Origin: a virus
Virus record (IMG/VR): IMGVR_UViG_3300050033_000118
Span: 1-44,935 of that record
DNA: 44,935 nucleotides
Direction: 5' to 3' (one strand)
The first letter of the stretch is position 1. The number at the start of each line of letters is the position of its first letter. A program made the translations under genes and the position numbers. The notes beneath the pieces were generated by a model. That model had not been told where the DNA came from, did no database searches, and worked only from the letters and a program-made list of their open reading frames with translations. Of the stretch, positions 24,304 to 33,327 are shown piece after piece.

Positions 24304-25388
24304 TATCCCCCCGGAGCGATATTGCCAAATATACAAATATCGCCAGCAGTTTGACTTAAATCGAAAACCCAAGCATTGGCAGGCTGGGAAGTAGGCATTG
24401 ATCCCGCCCATGTGTATCCACTTCCGTCCAAGTTTACACTCAAAAAACCCGTTGCACCGCTTTCCGTAGGATCAACAGTAATCATCGGCTTGTTACCCAC
24501 CCATGCGAATCCGCTAAATGGCATCGCACCGCCACCTGCCGGCTCCCACGCCGCCGACACGTCACTCTGTGAAGTCAACAGCGGTAAAGTCAATACCATC
24601 GGCCCCACGCCACCCATTGAATTCTGATCCCCGCGATTCTGATTAAGTATCGCCGGATGGATACCGCCAAGCGCGGCGTTTAATTCTGCACGAGTGATAA
24701 ATGTTTGCGACATACCTTCCGCTGTTTTTTTGATAGCTTCCGCAACATCTGCTGATAGAGGGGCTTCAACTTCGGAAGCTGGAGGTTTTGCTCCACCTTG
24801 CCCCACGCCACTATGAGCGCGGCCAAGCGGCGTTGATTGTCCCATAATCGCTCTTGCCTTGGCAACCTCATTTGAATCGGCAACCACGCCCATCGGTGCA
24901 TCCCTGCCCATCGTGCGAACACGTTTTCCGCCACCCAACACTCCTTCATCGGCGTTCTTCAATAAAGACGCCTGTTGCTGATGTAACTGTTCGGCGTATT
25001 TATTGGCTTCATCCACCGAATTAAACTTGCCAAGATACTTACCCGTCTTGTGATATTGGTCAATAGCTTCTTGATGAGACATTATGCGAGCATCTTCGCT
25101 GACTGTAGGAACAAGAATCTCTTGACCGTTCTCATTGAAGGACATACTTCGCACGCTCGCGGTTTTGCCGTCAGGCATTTTAACGGCAGGACGATTAAAT
25201 AGATTAATATTACCCCTATCAACAAACGACGACGCATCCCACTCGGCCTTGTTGTCCTGCGCTATGGCTTCCTTTTCATCCTTAGCTGTGGCGTAAATCT
25301 TGCCATCGCTACCCCGATGATTAGCAAAGGCGGTCTGTATCATTGCCTCAACTTCCGACCGCGTAAGACCTGTATTTTCGTTATCCAT
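24303..25388 (-). CDS. Virion protein with a phage-specific GN-x-x-L-x-NRP domain (361 aa)
   Basis: Residues about 59-145 read GNINLFNRPAVKMPDGK, SVRSMSFNENGQEILVPTV, RIMSHQEAIDQYHKTGKYLGKF and ANKYAEQLHQQQ. I recognise this as a conserved module of unknown function found in large phage virion and ejection proteins. The N-terminus is a short helix, the middle is low complexity, and the C-terminal 120 residues form a Gly/Ser/Pro-rich beta region. It overlaps the next gene and follows the 1049-aa tail gene by 2 bases. A structural role is likely. Confidence 0.7.
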   Translation of the reverse strand: MDNENTGLTRSEVEAMIQTAFANHRGSDGKIYATAKDEKEAIAQDNKAEWDASSFVDRGNINLFNRPAVKMPDGKTASVRSMSFNENGQEILVPTVSEDARIMSHQEAIDQYHKTGKYLGKFNSVDEANKYAEQLHQQQASLLKNADEGVLGGGKRVRTMGRDAPMGVVADSNEVAKARAIMGQSTPLGRAHSGVGQGGAKPPASEVEAPLSADVAEAIKKTAEGMSQTFITRAELNAALGGIHPAILNQNRGDQNSMGGVGPMVLTLPLLTSQSDVSAAWEPAGGGAMPFSGFAWVGNKPMITVDPTESGATGFLSVNLDGSGYTWAGSMPTSQPANAWVFDLSQTAGDICIFGNIAPGG

Positions 25389-25390
25389 GA

Positions 25391-28300
25391 TTAAAACGGC
25401 TTTGTAAGTGTGTCAACCGATATATCCCCATCAAGCCTGTATGTCTTATGTACCACCCATAATCCACCACCCGCAGGGCTGATACTACTTGATTCAACAG
25501 TTCCACTTGTAGCCGCCGCCGCCGCATCTGTTGCATTCAAATAAAACCCTATGCTGTGCTCACGAACAACTTGCCGATGGTGCACGTAATGAAGCCATGA
25601 CTTGCCAGTAGGCGCATCAAACGTATAGACATTTTGCGTGTATAAATCGCCGTAGTTATACCATGACACGGGAGACGGACATGACTTCGGAACTCTGGCC
25701 GTGGACGTATGCTTCTGATAATCGTATTTGTTCAGGGCGTTGAGTTCGCCTGAAACCGACATAGTAACATCCACCGTATCCGTCACCGTAGGAATTGCGT
25801 CAGCATCCTGACCACGCTCGACTGTCACGATAGCTTCGTCGCTATATGTTGCCGTGTAGGATGTGACAACCACCTGTGTGCTCTCAACCATGTTCGACAC
25901 CCTGAATGCACCGCCGCTCAACTCCTGCCTTTGCCGATACTTGAGAATGAAGTTGCCCGTAACACCTTCCGTTAATGCGGCAGTCCATATCGTTGAGAAG
26001 TCGGCGGCCAGCACGATGGGCCATATACGTTCCTGCGCGGCGCGTTGAGTTCCTGATGCCGGAATGTCCCGCATGATGAGAGCAGTTTCAGACTTCAGAG
26101 TTTGCTTCTTCTCAATCGTAGCCTCACCCGCGCCACGTTCTGTCATGCGAATATCGTCAAGAGCATAATTGGCGTCAGTAGCTCCCGCCGCTACTATTGC
26201 GGCTGCCGAAGCTACGGGGACTCCAGTAGCTAACTCTGTCTTAGATTCTCCAATACCACCAAGATTTTGTATGCCTACCTTAACGTATGTCGGCGTGGTA
26301 TTGCCCCACGTTGGTGTTTCTTCCTTCATCCCTCGCATCATAAACGTGCCGTTGCCGTTCAGACTGACTTGAATTTTTCCCTTCGGCGGAGTTCCCAAGA
26401 ACGTCTGGAGCGTGGTAAAGATTGTGCCAAGATCAGCATACGCAATTTCAGGATATTCTTTAACATCGGTAATCGCCACCGCCGCCTGTAACCCATGCGG
26501 GTTTATGGTATCTTCCGTGGAAAATAACGCTGGCGTATAAGCTACCGGCTTTTTGGATATACTTTGATTGATGTTCCCAGTCTTATCGCCAGCATCCGAC
26601 CCTTCCGCGCTATGAATCGTGTCACCAGCAGCCACGGTGTAGGGCGCAGTTCCAGCCAAGGCGAGTGCAACCGCCGTTGCCAAAGCATCCTTATCCGTCA
26701 GATTCACATCAATCCACAGGCGATCCTGCGTGGTCTGGTGAAACTGGCTGGGCTGAATCGAACGGATTGCGCCCAAAGCCCGCGGCGCGGCCTGTAAAGT
26801 GCGCCATGTATAAGTCACATTGGCCGACCCGGTCCCACGGTCATCATCGCTGATGTCCAGCACAATGATGTTCGGTATGGCGTTTATCGCCGTCTTGACT
26901 GTACCGATAGCCGCAAACGGCACATTTAGATAAACCGTGGTGGCCCGTGTCACCAGCCCAAAGGTATGCGTAAAACTCTGGGCGTGAACCGCGCTAACTG
27001 TAAATGGAGCAACTTGCACCTTGGATAACTGTTGAACCACCGTCAACGCCATCCGTGACTCGACTATGGAAACACTGTCCACCTTATATCCAACTACAAT
27101 TGCCGTTTGAAGTGATAGGTAAAGTGCGTTGGCATCCGCAAGATTTAGTCCGGGATAGTGATACGTTATCCGTTCACCCTCGAACGTCGGATATTCAATA
27201 GCCGTCTGTATCTTATCGGCAATCGTTCCTCTGGTCAGCATCGTTCGCGTAATGTTGCACGAACCTGTGCCGCTGTAATTATTGCCAACGCGCAAGGCCG
27301 TATATCCCGTAGGAGCCGTCAGCAATGTGGTCATGGCAGTGTCCAAATCGGCATCCTTCACGCCCAGCCAAACCGTTGTGCGAATAACACCAGTGACCAT
27401 CAAAAGCAGAATGTCTTCATCGGTTCGCACGCCATTGTTGGGTGTAACCGTGCCGGGGAAAAGTTTATCCTGCGTCTGCACAATCCGCGCATACCCTTCT
27501 TCTGCCGTGGAATCAACCAGAGATGAAACCTTGTATCCAGTTGTAGGGGTAGAAAGCGTGGTTTTGAATGCCGCAAGACTTGTCAGCGGTATATGCGAAA
27601 ACGTCTCCGTTATCCCTTCGGCGGCAAACGTTGGCGATTGAACCCGCTTCTCCCATACTTGCGAGAGATCGCCATTCCAAGTGTTCGTCTGCGTCATGAC
27701 CTGAATGTTGCATGAACCGTCATCGGCCTTTATCACCTTGGCGTCAATCACACCCGCAACAAGAACCACAGTATTCCGCAAAGTCTGGGCATAAGAAGGG
27801 TCAATCCAGCGGTATTCCCAGACGAAAGAGTTTTTGAACGATGTGACGTCAAGCGCGAACGGGGAAAGCAACGCCAAGTCATCGCTCAAAAGAATCGGCG
27901 CGGAGAGTGTGTCCGGGGTCGTGACCAGATTCTTGGCCAGCATTATGGTTATGACGCCGCTACCATCCTCTGCCCGGCTGGGTTTTACGTTCAGGACCCG
28001 CCACTTTTGGTCGGTCGGCGCCGGCGGCGAACCTGCCGGTGGACCATTATATGTTTCACCGGCGATTACAGGATTGACAATATACTTTGTGGTTTCAAGC
28101 CCGGCAACCATCGCGCCCAATTTGGAATAGTTCAAGTTGGGAAACCGCACCTGAAAACTACGTGCCGGCTGCAATGGCTGGGTGTCGCCGTCCACCAGGC
28201 GAGCTTCCGACCAGTTTATCTGTGACGCATATCCGAACACCAATGTCTGAATCGGGCCGACTTCATCTTTCCCGGCTGCTTTACCAGAGGCGTCCACGTG

Positions 28301-28540
28301 CGCAACGCGCCATAGACCCGGATAAACCTTGCTGACGGCCGGCGCCGTTCCCGATGAGGCAATGGGATCCTGCACGGTCAGGATGGTATTGAGATAGGCA
28401 AGGGCACTGGCTTGGAGTTCCGGACGCCCAAAGTCCCAGCGGCGCTTGAGGGTCTTATCGCCAGTCAAGGGGTCTTCCGTGAACAACACTCGCAAGGCGG
28501 CTTCATTGGCAAGATACTTCGCCTCTTGTTCGTAGGCCAT
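25391..28540 (-). CDS. Large modular tail-type structural protein (1049 aa)
   Basis: A beta-rich protein made of several similar modules. Variants of a signature recur (EDGSGVITIML, DDGSCNIQVMTQ, GTGSCNITRTML, GTGSANVTYTWR), each after a stretch like GYKVSSL...E..YARIVQ, suggesting at least four copies of a domain of roughly 100-170 residues. Near residues 760-777 it contains GGIGESKTELATGVPVA, also present in the 74-aa protein at 22784. Following the adaptor genes, it could be the tail hub, nozzle or a large needle component. No catalytic motif was found. Confidence 0.7.
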   Translation of the reverse strand: MAYEQEAKYLANEAALRVLFTEDPLTGDKTLKRRWDFGRPELQASALAYLNTILTVQDPIASSGTAPAVSKVYPGLWRVAHVDASGKAAGKDEVGPIQTLVFGYASQINWSEARLVDGDTQPLQPARSFQVRFPNLNYSKLGAMVAGLETTKYIVNPVIAGETYNGPPAGSPPAPTDQKWRVLNVKPSRAEDGSGVITIMLAKNLVTTPDTLSAPILLSDDLALLSPFALDVTSFKNSFVWEYRWIDPSYAQTLRNTVVLVAGVIDAKVIKADDGSCNIQVMTQTNTWNGDLSQVWEKRVQSPTFAAEGITETFSHIPLTSLAAFKTTLSTPTTGYKVSSLVDSTAEEGYARIVQTQDKLFPGTVTPNNGVRTDEDILLLMVTGVIRTTVWLGVKDADLDTAMTTLLTAPTGYTALRVGNNYSGTGSCNITRTMLTRGTIADKIQTAIEYPTFEGERITYHYPGLNLADANALYLSLQTAIVVGYKVDSVSIVESRMALTVVQQLSKVQVAPFTVSAVHAQSFTHTFGLVTRATTVYLNVPFAAIGTVKTAINAIPNIIVLDISDDDRGTGSANVTYTWRTLQAAPRALGAIRSIQPSQFHQTTQDRLWIDVNLTDKDALATAVALALAGTAPYTVAAGDTIHSAEGSDAGDKTGNINQSISKKPVAYTPALFSTEDTINPHGLQAAVAITDVKEYPEIAYADLGTIFTTLQTFLGTPPKGKIQVSLNGNGTFMMRGMKEETPTWGNTTPTYVKVGIQNLGGIGESKTELATGVPVASAAAIVAAGATDANYALDDIRMTERGAGEATIEKKQTLKSETALIMRDIPASGTQRAAQERIWPIVLAADFSTIWTAALTEGVTGNFILKYRQRQELSGGAFRVSNMVESTQVVVTSYTATYSDEAIVTVERGQDADAIPTVTDTVDVTMSVSGELNALNKYDYQKHTSTARVPKSCPSPVSWYNYGDLYTQNVYTFDAPTGKSWLHYVHHRQVVREHSIGFYLNATDAAAAATSGTVESSSISPAGGGLWVVHKTYRLDGDISVDTLTKPF

Positions 28541-28882
28541 TTACTTATCTCCCAGTAAGCCAAGGAACTTGCCTTCATGCTCTGCGGAACGAGTCTCATC
28601 GTGGGCATCGCCCTCGGCATTGAAGAAGCGGAATATGAGGTATTCGACCAGCACATTCTTGTAGAGATCGTCCAGGGGCACGGTAGCGCCCATATCCGTC
28701 AAATCGGTCCATGAGTTCAAGACGCCGGCGCTTGTCAACCTGGATTCGGGATGCTCATTGTAAATCCGACGGCAACCTTCATTCAGGAATGGCAGAAACA
28801 CAGCATCGCCCCAAGTCGTAGCATCGCTGTCATTGACCTGCGGCCTCACAATCGCAAGGACATCTGTACCCGTAAAAGCCAT
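28541..28882 (-). CDS. Head-tail adaptor-like protein (113 aa)
   Basis: The second of two adjacent ATGs is chosen because it has better spacing from GGAGG and overlaps the upstream stop (TGATG). The N-terminal pattern DVLAIVRPQVNDSDATTWGDAVFLPFLNEGCRRI matches phage adaptor proteins annotated as DUF6682-like. The C-terminal helix (LVEYLIFRFFNAEGDAHDETRSAEHEGKF) fits packing against a ring neighbour. It is probably part of the connector between portal and tail. The family label rests on by-eye similarity. Confidence 0.6.
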   Translation of the reverse strand: MAFTGTDVLAIVRPQVNDSDATTWGDAVFLPFLNEGCRRIYNEHPESRLTSAGVLNSWTDLTDMGATVPLDDLYKNVLVEYLIFRFFNAEGDAHDETRSAEHEGKFLGLLGDK

Positions 28883-29535
28883 CATGCCTCCAAGCAGGGA
28901 ACTTCATGTTTGTAATCTGCAATGTTCTCGCGGCGTAGCCGGTTGATGCCCTTGAAGTAATCCTTCTGGAAATCTAAAGCCCTTTGCGGATCGCTCCACT
29001 TGCGCTTCTTCATTGTAAGTAAGGATGCCAGAGCGCCACCGACTATCGCCTCGTGCCAACGCTCAAGAAAATCAGCATTTACCACCGTAACCGCATTGTA
29101 CACTGGCAAGAGACTGACTGCCACATCCAGACCCCCGGTCACGCTGACTGACGGAATATGCTGGTATGTGAATGAAAGCGTATGCGCCGCAATAGCGGAT
29201 CCAAGTCTTGTGCTGGCTTCGGCGTAATAGTCGTATGCCTTTTCCTTGACTGGCACCCCCGTATAACCCGCGGCTATAGCATCAGCCGTGTTGATGCACA
29301 CTTTGAGGACATGGCGTATCTCAGTGTCAGTCGGCGCTGTCAGCAAATAATCCCTCAGCTGCGCCACAAGGTTGATGCTCGGCAACCACTGCCGCCACCC
29401 ATCCGTTTCTTGACAAAACTTACGTGCCGTCTTCTTTAATGCTTGCAAGATGAACGGCTCGGGGCAAGACGGCAAATCCGGCTCCATCAGAGGATACAAA
29501 TCTGAAAATGCCGTTATTGACGTAGATGTAGGCAT
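28882..29535 (-). CDS. Tail adaptor / connector protein (217 aa)
   Basis: A helical N-terminus (ILQALKKTARKFCQETDGWRQ) and a C-terminal motif, FLERWHEAIVGGALASLLTMKKRKWSDPQRALDFQKDYFKGINRLR, match the general pattern of phage adaptor proteins that form the ring below the portal. The middle is beta-rich. It lies two genes after the capsid and overlaps the second adaptor, the usual order for head-completion genes. Confidence 0.65.
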   Translation of the reverse strand: MPTSTSITAFSDLYPLMEPDLPSCPEPFILQALKKTARKFCQETDGWRQWLPSINLVAQLRDYLLTAPTDTEIRHVLKVCINTADAIAAGYTGVPVKEKAYDYYAEASTRLGSAIAAHTLSFTYQHIPSVSVTGGLDVAVSLLPVYNAVTVVNADFLERWHEAIVGGALASLLTMKKRKWSDPQRALDFQKDYFKGINRLRRENIADYKHEVPCLEA

Positions 29536-29538
29536 GGA

Positions 29539-29961
29539 CTATCCTTCAGAACGAGAGACATCTTTCTTTGCAGCATCCCTTGTTGCCTTATTGCCTTCAC
29601 GCAAAAGTTTTTTATACTCTTCCTCAGTCGCTTCGCCAAGAAGATCATACGGAAAAAGATGTATCTCACCAGTAACTTTTCGGTTGCGGCCTGGCTCCTG
29701 AGTAAACGTCGGAAATGCGGCATTGTCCGCGCACACCTTATACCGCTCACGAATGATCGTTTCCTTGCCGCGTTCGAGGACAAGTGGATCACCATTTACA
29801 GCCAGTTGAACGTCATCTGGGTCTGTCGACGCGCTCTTGTTATGAAACCGTACCCGGTAAAACTTTTCCGGCTTCGGCACCTTGAACTTCGTCAGCTTTG
29901 CTTCTTTAATCTCGCCCAACTCGGCAACTTCAGCAATACCATCTTTAGCTTCTGAACTCAT
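29539..29961 (-). CDS. Small structural protein (140 aa)
   Basis: The N-terminus is acidic and helical. Residues 35-110 look like a small beta barrel (FYRVRFHNKSASTDPDDVQLAVNGDPLVLERGKE), and the C-terminus is a charged helix (EEEYKKLLREGNKATRDAAKK). No family recognised. Being between the decoration-like protein and the adaptors, it may be a head-completion or minor capsid protein. AAAGGAG lies 8 bases upstream of the start. Confidence 0.65.
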   Translation of the reverse strand: MSSEAKDGIAEVAELGEIKEAKLTKFKVPKPEKFYRVRFHNKSASTDPDDVQLAVNGDPLVLERGKETIIRERYKVCADNAAFPTFTQEPGRNRKVTGEIHLFPYDLLGEATEEEYKKLLREGNKATRDAAKKDVSRSEG

Positions 29962-29988
29962 AGCCTATCTCCTTTAGTTTTGGGTATA

Positions 29989-30017
29989 GGGGAGACCGGC
30001 GTTGAACCGGCCTCCCC
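29989..30017 (-). other. Intergenic RNA hairpin in the head operon
   Basis: GGGGAG and CTCCCC (6 bp) enclose CCGG/CCGG (4 bp) after one mismatch, with a 7-base loop. It sits between the decoration-like gene and the 140-aa gene. No U-run follows in the minus direction, so it is more likely an mRNA-stabilising element or partial attenuator than a full terminator. Confidence 0.5.
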
Positions 30018-30046
30018 ACAAACCCCTTTAATCACAATCGCGTCAC

Positions 30047-30754
30047 TTACAGATCGAACTGCTCGGCCTCGAACACCATGCCTTGGTCATTGCCGTTGAG
30101 CGTGGTGTTGATGATCTTGAATCCGGCGGGGCAGACACTGCCGATCGGCACAGGCGAGAAGTCATACTTGCCCTTGATGGCCAGAACCTTGCCGGTCGGA
30201 GCGGCGCGGTCCAGCGTCACTTCGTCGGCGGTGATACCCTGGCCGGCTGTCAAAGCCAGGATCGTGTACCAGACGGCGCTCTTGCCGTTGCCGTCGCCGA
30301 TGCAGATTTCCGAACCCGCACCGATCATGGCGCCGACAACATCGTTGTTGAAGTGCCCTGTCCGATTCGCCAACGTATCCAGCGTCCACGTGTCGATCGC
30401 CGGGGATCCGGGAGACACATCGGAGAATGCGGGATCTTTCCCGCGGTAATCCTCGTTGAGCCGGCGCATGATGAAGATGCCGCCTCCATAGGTCACATCC
30501 GTCTGGTTCGCGGCCGTCATCACGTCCCCACCGACATAGGGCTCAATGCCCGCCGCAGCCGCTACGGCCGCGCTGACGCCCTGGGTTTCCAGAACGCCAT
30601 CAATCTGCTGAAGGGTCCGCATGAGCCGTGACCACCGGGCCACCAGGCACGTTGTCGCCGTCAGATTCCTGACGACCACCTTATCCGGCAAGAACCCGCA
30701 ACCGACATACAACACGGCGCCGGTGCCGTTGAAAAACCCTGAAATTTTCTTCAT
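30047..30754 (-). CDS. Capsid-associated protein, decoration-like (235 aa)
   Basis: The start at 30754 has GAGGAGG at ideal spacing; the ATG two codons earlier is too close to it. The protein is beta-rich and Gly-rich with a Gly/Ala-rich middle (QGVSAAVAAAAGIEPYVGGDV). It ends FKIINTTLNGNDQGMVFEAEQFDL. It directly follows the major capsid gene, the usual place for a decoration or second capsid protein, and has one of the strongest ribosome sites in the window. The family is not recognised. Confidence 0.65.
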   Translation of the reverse strand: MKKISGFFNGTGAVLYVGCGFLPDKVVVRNLTATTCLVARWSRLMRTLQQIDGVLETQGVSAAVAAAAGIEPYVGGDVMTAANQTDVTYGGGIFIMRRLNEDYRGKDPAFSDVSPGSPAIDTWTLDTLANRTGHFNNDVVGAMIGAGSEICIGDGNGKSAVWYTILALTAGQGITADEVTLDRAAPTGKVLAIKGKYDFSPVPIGSVCPAGFKIINTTLNGNDQGMVFEAEQFDL

Positions 30755-30808
30755 AACCATTTCCTCCTCGATCTGATGTTTCTACTATCGTTTTATCTTC
30801 GCTGACTT

Positions 30809-30837
30809 GCCCGGCTTCAGTTTAGCCTCCACCGGGC
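30809..30837 (-). other. Weak intergenic inverted repeat after the capsid gene
   Basis: GCCCGG and CCGGGC pair over 6 bp with a 17-base loop, in the 100-base gap after the major capsid gene. No U-run follows. It could modulate expression of capsid versus downstream genes, or be chance. Confidence 0.3.
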
Positions 30838-30857
30838 TCGTCAATCTTTTCCGTTGC

Positions 30858-31871
30858 TCACGCAGGATTCGCCGTGCAAGCGACTTCAATCCGTGCCATC
30901 CACATCTGGTTAAGGATTGCCGCCGTTTGATAGGTCTTCCACGAAGCAAACCCGTTCTGGCCAAGCTCATCGCCAATGACCGGTTTCGGATTCACAACCG
31001 CTACTGAAGCCGCGTTCTTGCCTTGCAGAGGAACAATGGCATACGCATCACGCGCCACGACGAGAATCGGATACACATCCGGATAACCGGTGCCAGAGGC
31101 GCCGTTTGTCAGATATGTTGAACCACTCTCGCTTGTCGCAGCCGCCAGCCAGGGCTCGAACAACGCGGAACAGATGAACCGCATATTCTCAACCTTGCCG
31201 ATTTCGCCCGGAAGCGCCTTATCCGAATTGGAATACTGAGGCGTCGGAACGAAGCCTGTGATATTCCGAATGTCGGCATCCAGGTCGGTGCTGGCCAGAG
31301 CGAAGAACGCGGCCTGCACGGGCTCGGTGGAAATCAGCGGAGATGCTTTGATGATCTCGGTGATCTCACGGGCCTTGTTGCGCTTGAACGAGCGATACAC
31401 CAAGCGCAGGGTAGCGCGGTCACAAGGACCAGCCACCGTAGCGCGAGTCGTCGCAGGAGACGGATAGAATACGTTGGTGCCGGCGCGGACAATGTTGTAC
31501 CGCACGACTTCAACGGTTTCAGCCATCTGCTCACCCATGATCTTGACGGTCTCGTCAAGCACGGGGTCTTCATGCGTATCGATAATGACATCGGACACTT
31601 TCACGACATCGCCATACTGTTCCAACGTGGCGATAACGTCCGTATAGGTCAAACGCTGCCCAGCCGGGCTGATGCCTTCCGCCAACGGAGCGATTGCCCG
31701 TTGCAACGAATTGTACCGACGCCATTTGCGGGTCTTGGTCTTGTTCTGGCCTTGCGGATCAATCTGACCAAACCGCTCCAGCACCAAAAGGTACTGACCG
31801 CGTTCCAGCAACTTCCGAACTGCGAAACCAGCCGTGCGAGGGCTGATGTCTCCATAAATGTTTGAGGGCAT
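30858..31871 (-). CDS. Major capsid protein, N4-gp56 family
   Basis: A 337-residue protein with the hallmark run of this family: a basic-aromatic stretch KWRRYNSLQRAIAPL, then EGISPAGQRL, YTDVIATLEQYGDVV, SDVIIDTHEDPVL and GTNVFYP. These capsids have the HK97 fold and form the shell. The strong Shine-Dalgarno AAGGAGG fits high expression. It follows scaffold and a Com-like gene and precedes a decoration-like gene. There is no protease domain, so maturation would need another protein or none. Confidence 0.9.
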   Translation of the reverse strand: MPSNIYGDISPRTAGFAVRKLLERGQYLLVLERFGQIDPQGQNKTKTRKWRRYNSLQRAIAPLAEGISPAGQRLTYTDVIATLEQYGDVVKVSDVIIDTHEDPVLDETVKIMGEQMAETVEVVRYNIVRAGTNVFYPSPATTRATVAGPCDRATLRLVYRSFKRNKAREITEIIKASPLISTEPVQAAFFALASTDLDADIRNITGFVPTPQYSNSDKALPGEIGKVENMRFICSALFEPWLAAATSESGSTYLTNGASGTGYPDVYPILVVARDAYAIVPLQGKNAASVAVVNPKPVIGDELGQNGFASWKTYQTAAILNQMWMARIEVACTANPA

Positions 31872-31939
31872 AACGAACCTCCTTACCTAACTGTTATTTG
31901 TTTGCTTTAACTTGGCTCGCTGGCCCTTTATTGTTTTGA

Positions 31940-32140
31940 CTACATGAACGTGTACGTGATAAATGCACTACAATTCCGGCACCTAACCTGTAAAATGCTG
32001 ACTGGCGCGATACTGCCTTTGAATAGAATACGCAGACATATCGGGCACTTGTATATGGCCTCCTTTCCTTCTTCTATTGAAATGGCCGGAGTCTTGTACT
32101 CTTCGAGCCACACGTTATTTTTCTCGTTGAAATCCGGCAT
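31940..32140 (-). CDS. Com-like zinc-ribbon protein (66 aa)
   Basis: The start at 32140 lies inside the end of the scaffold gene and has GGAGG upstream. The C-terminal half is a zinc ribbon: KCPICLRILFKG...LQVRCRNCSAFITYTF, with two C-x2-C pairs 21 residues apart. The layout resembles Mu Com, an RNA-binding translational activator, and other phage proteins of that group. Placed between scaffold and capsid, it may tune translation of a neighbour; this is inference. No mom-like modification gene is present. Confidence 0.65.
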   Translation of the reverse strand: MPDFNEKNNVWLEEYKTPAISIEEGKEAIYKCPICLRILFKGSIAPVSILQVRCRNCSAFITYTFM

Positions 32141-33053
32141 CGAAATCCTCCGAATCTTCGCTCGATTGCCGGGCCGATCTTCCACCACCCCTTAAAGTAT
32201 CGCCATGCAGATCATCCCGCTTGGCCTTGGCCTTTGCCGCTTCAGCATCCTTCTCCGCCTTGGCGGTCTTACCTAAAACTTCCTTATAGGCATCCAACAC
32301 TAACTTGGCATCATTTGGATCCGGCGACCTCGCCATCAACTCCGCATGAGGCGACTTCGCCACCCAGTCCTTAAAGCCTTGGCTCGCTGTCACCGCTCGC
32401 GCATCTGGATGAGATGTCTGGACTTCATTCCAGAACTGCATCGTCGCCATCTGCGCCTGCATCGCTTGGGAAGCTTCTGATGTTACAAACTTCCCTGAAC
32501 TCATCAACTGCTCTACCGTCTGTTTGGCAATAGTGTCCGCCAATATCGCCGCGGCCCGCACTACTTCTGGATACTCCTTGGCAAACTCGCCAAGCGGCGT
32601 ATCCTTGCCATCCACCGTAATCTTGCGGTCAGCAGCCGCCGCCAATGCCGCTTCAATCGAATTGCCAGCGTCCTTTGCCGATACCGAAGTTTCCTTCGGC
32701 TTTTCAACTGCCGCCGGCCGTTGCTCTTCCGCTGGCTTTGCGATAGCGCCATCAGTTTCCTTCGGCTTAGCCGTCTCCGTCGCCCGAGTCTCCATCCGTT
32801 CATGGGCAGTTGGTTCTGGCTTTACTACTTCCTTGGCCTTGGCATCCTCTTTCGGTTTCACCTCGGTCTTAGCGCCATCCGCCTTCACTGGCGCCACATC
32901 CCGATTCTCGGTTCCTGCATCCGCTTTCGGTTGCTCTTCCTTGGTTTTCTCCGCTCCAACCTGACCACCCGCCGCCGACTCCGTCTCAAATCCACCGCCA
33001 AAATCCTTATCGGCCGCCTGATCTTCGATTCCGCTTTCATTGTCTTCGGGCAT
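32115..33053 (-). CDS. Scaffolding protein (312 aa)
   Basis: The first 140 residues are highly charged and disordered (repeated KPKE, AKEV, AEE runs). They are followed by a helical core (KITVDGKDTPLGEFAKEYPEVVRAAA, EQLMSSGKF) and a charged, coiled C-terminus (KTAKAEKDAEAAKAKAKRDDL). This composition, the size, and the place just before the capsid gene fit an internal scaffold that guides shell assembly and then leaves. A hairpin terminator candidate lies upstream. Confidence 0.8.
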   Translation of the reverse strand: MPEDNESGIEDQAADKDFGGGFETESAAGGQVGAEKTKEEQPKADAGTENRDVAPVKADGAKTEVKPKEDAKAKEVVKPEPTAHERMETRATETAKPKETDGAIAKPAEEQRPAAVEKPKETSVSAKDAGNSIEAALAAAADRKITVDGKDTPLGEFAKEYPEVVRAAAILADTIAKQTVEQLMSSGKFVTSEASQAMQAQMATMQFWNEVQTSHPDARAVTASQGFKDWVAKSPHAELMARSPDPNDAKLVLDAYKEVLGKTAKAEKDAEAAKAKAKRDDLHGDTLRGGGRSARQSSEDSEDFDAGFQREK

Positions 33054-33101
33054 ATTGGCCCCCTTTCTTTATTTGGCTTTACTGACTATCGGTACAAAGA
33101 A

Positions 33102-33142
33102 AGAGGGCGCTCTACAGGTTTACGCCCGTAAAAGCGCCCTCT
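33102..33142 (-). terminator. Nested hairpin, terminator candidate before the scaffold gene
   Basis: AGAGGGCGCT and AGCGCCCTCT form a perfect 10-bp stem. Inside it TTTAC and GTAAA form a second 5-bp stem with a GCCC loop. In the minus direction the stem is followed by TTTCTTT. It sits between the head-fibre group and the scaffold gene. A partial terminator would set the ratio of head-fibre to shell transcripts. Confidence 0.6.
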
Positions 33143-33193
33143 CTCGAACTATTGTCGAATCCAGCTGGCCGGCCGGACTCTTTGTATTTTTAA

Positions 33194-33322
33194 TCAATCT
33201 TCACTATCATCATCGCCGCCATCGTCACAGTCACCGGACTCGCCGCATTCGCATGAACTGTCTGCGGCATCCGCCTGTTGCTCGGCAATCTCCACACCCC
33301 AGTTTTTCTTGTTAGGATCCAT
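33194..33322 (-). CDS. Small acidic cysteine-containing protein (42 aa)
   Basis: The frame starts at an ATG 5 bases after the stop of the head-fibre-like gene. The C-terminal half is extremely acidic (DCDDGGDDDSED) and contains three cysteines (CECGESGDC). No ribosome site is clear, and a longer in-frame form would overlap the upstream gene. It precedes the terminator hairpin. It may be real but is poorly supported. Confidence 0.45.
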   Translation of the reverse strand: MDPNKKNWGVEIAEQQADAADSSCECGESGDCDDGGDDDSED

Positions 33323-33327
33323 GACAC

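Noticed and set aside
30083-30631. Plus-strand frame of 182 codons opposite the decoration-like gene
   Set aside because: Its Arg/Gly/Asp-rich composition is typical of an antisense shadow; the minus frame has a strong ribosome site and operon context.
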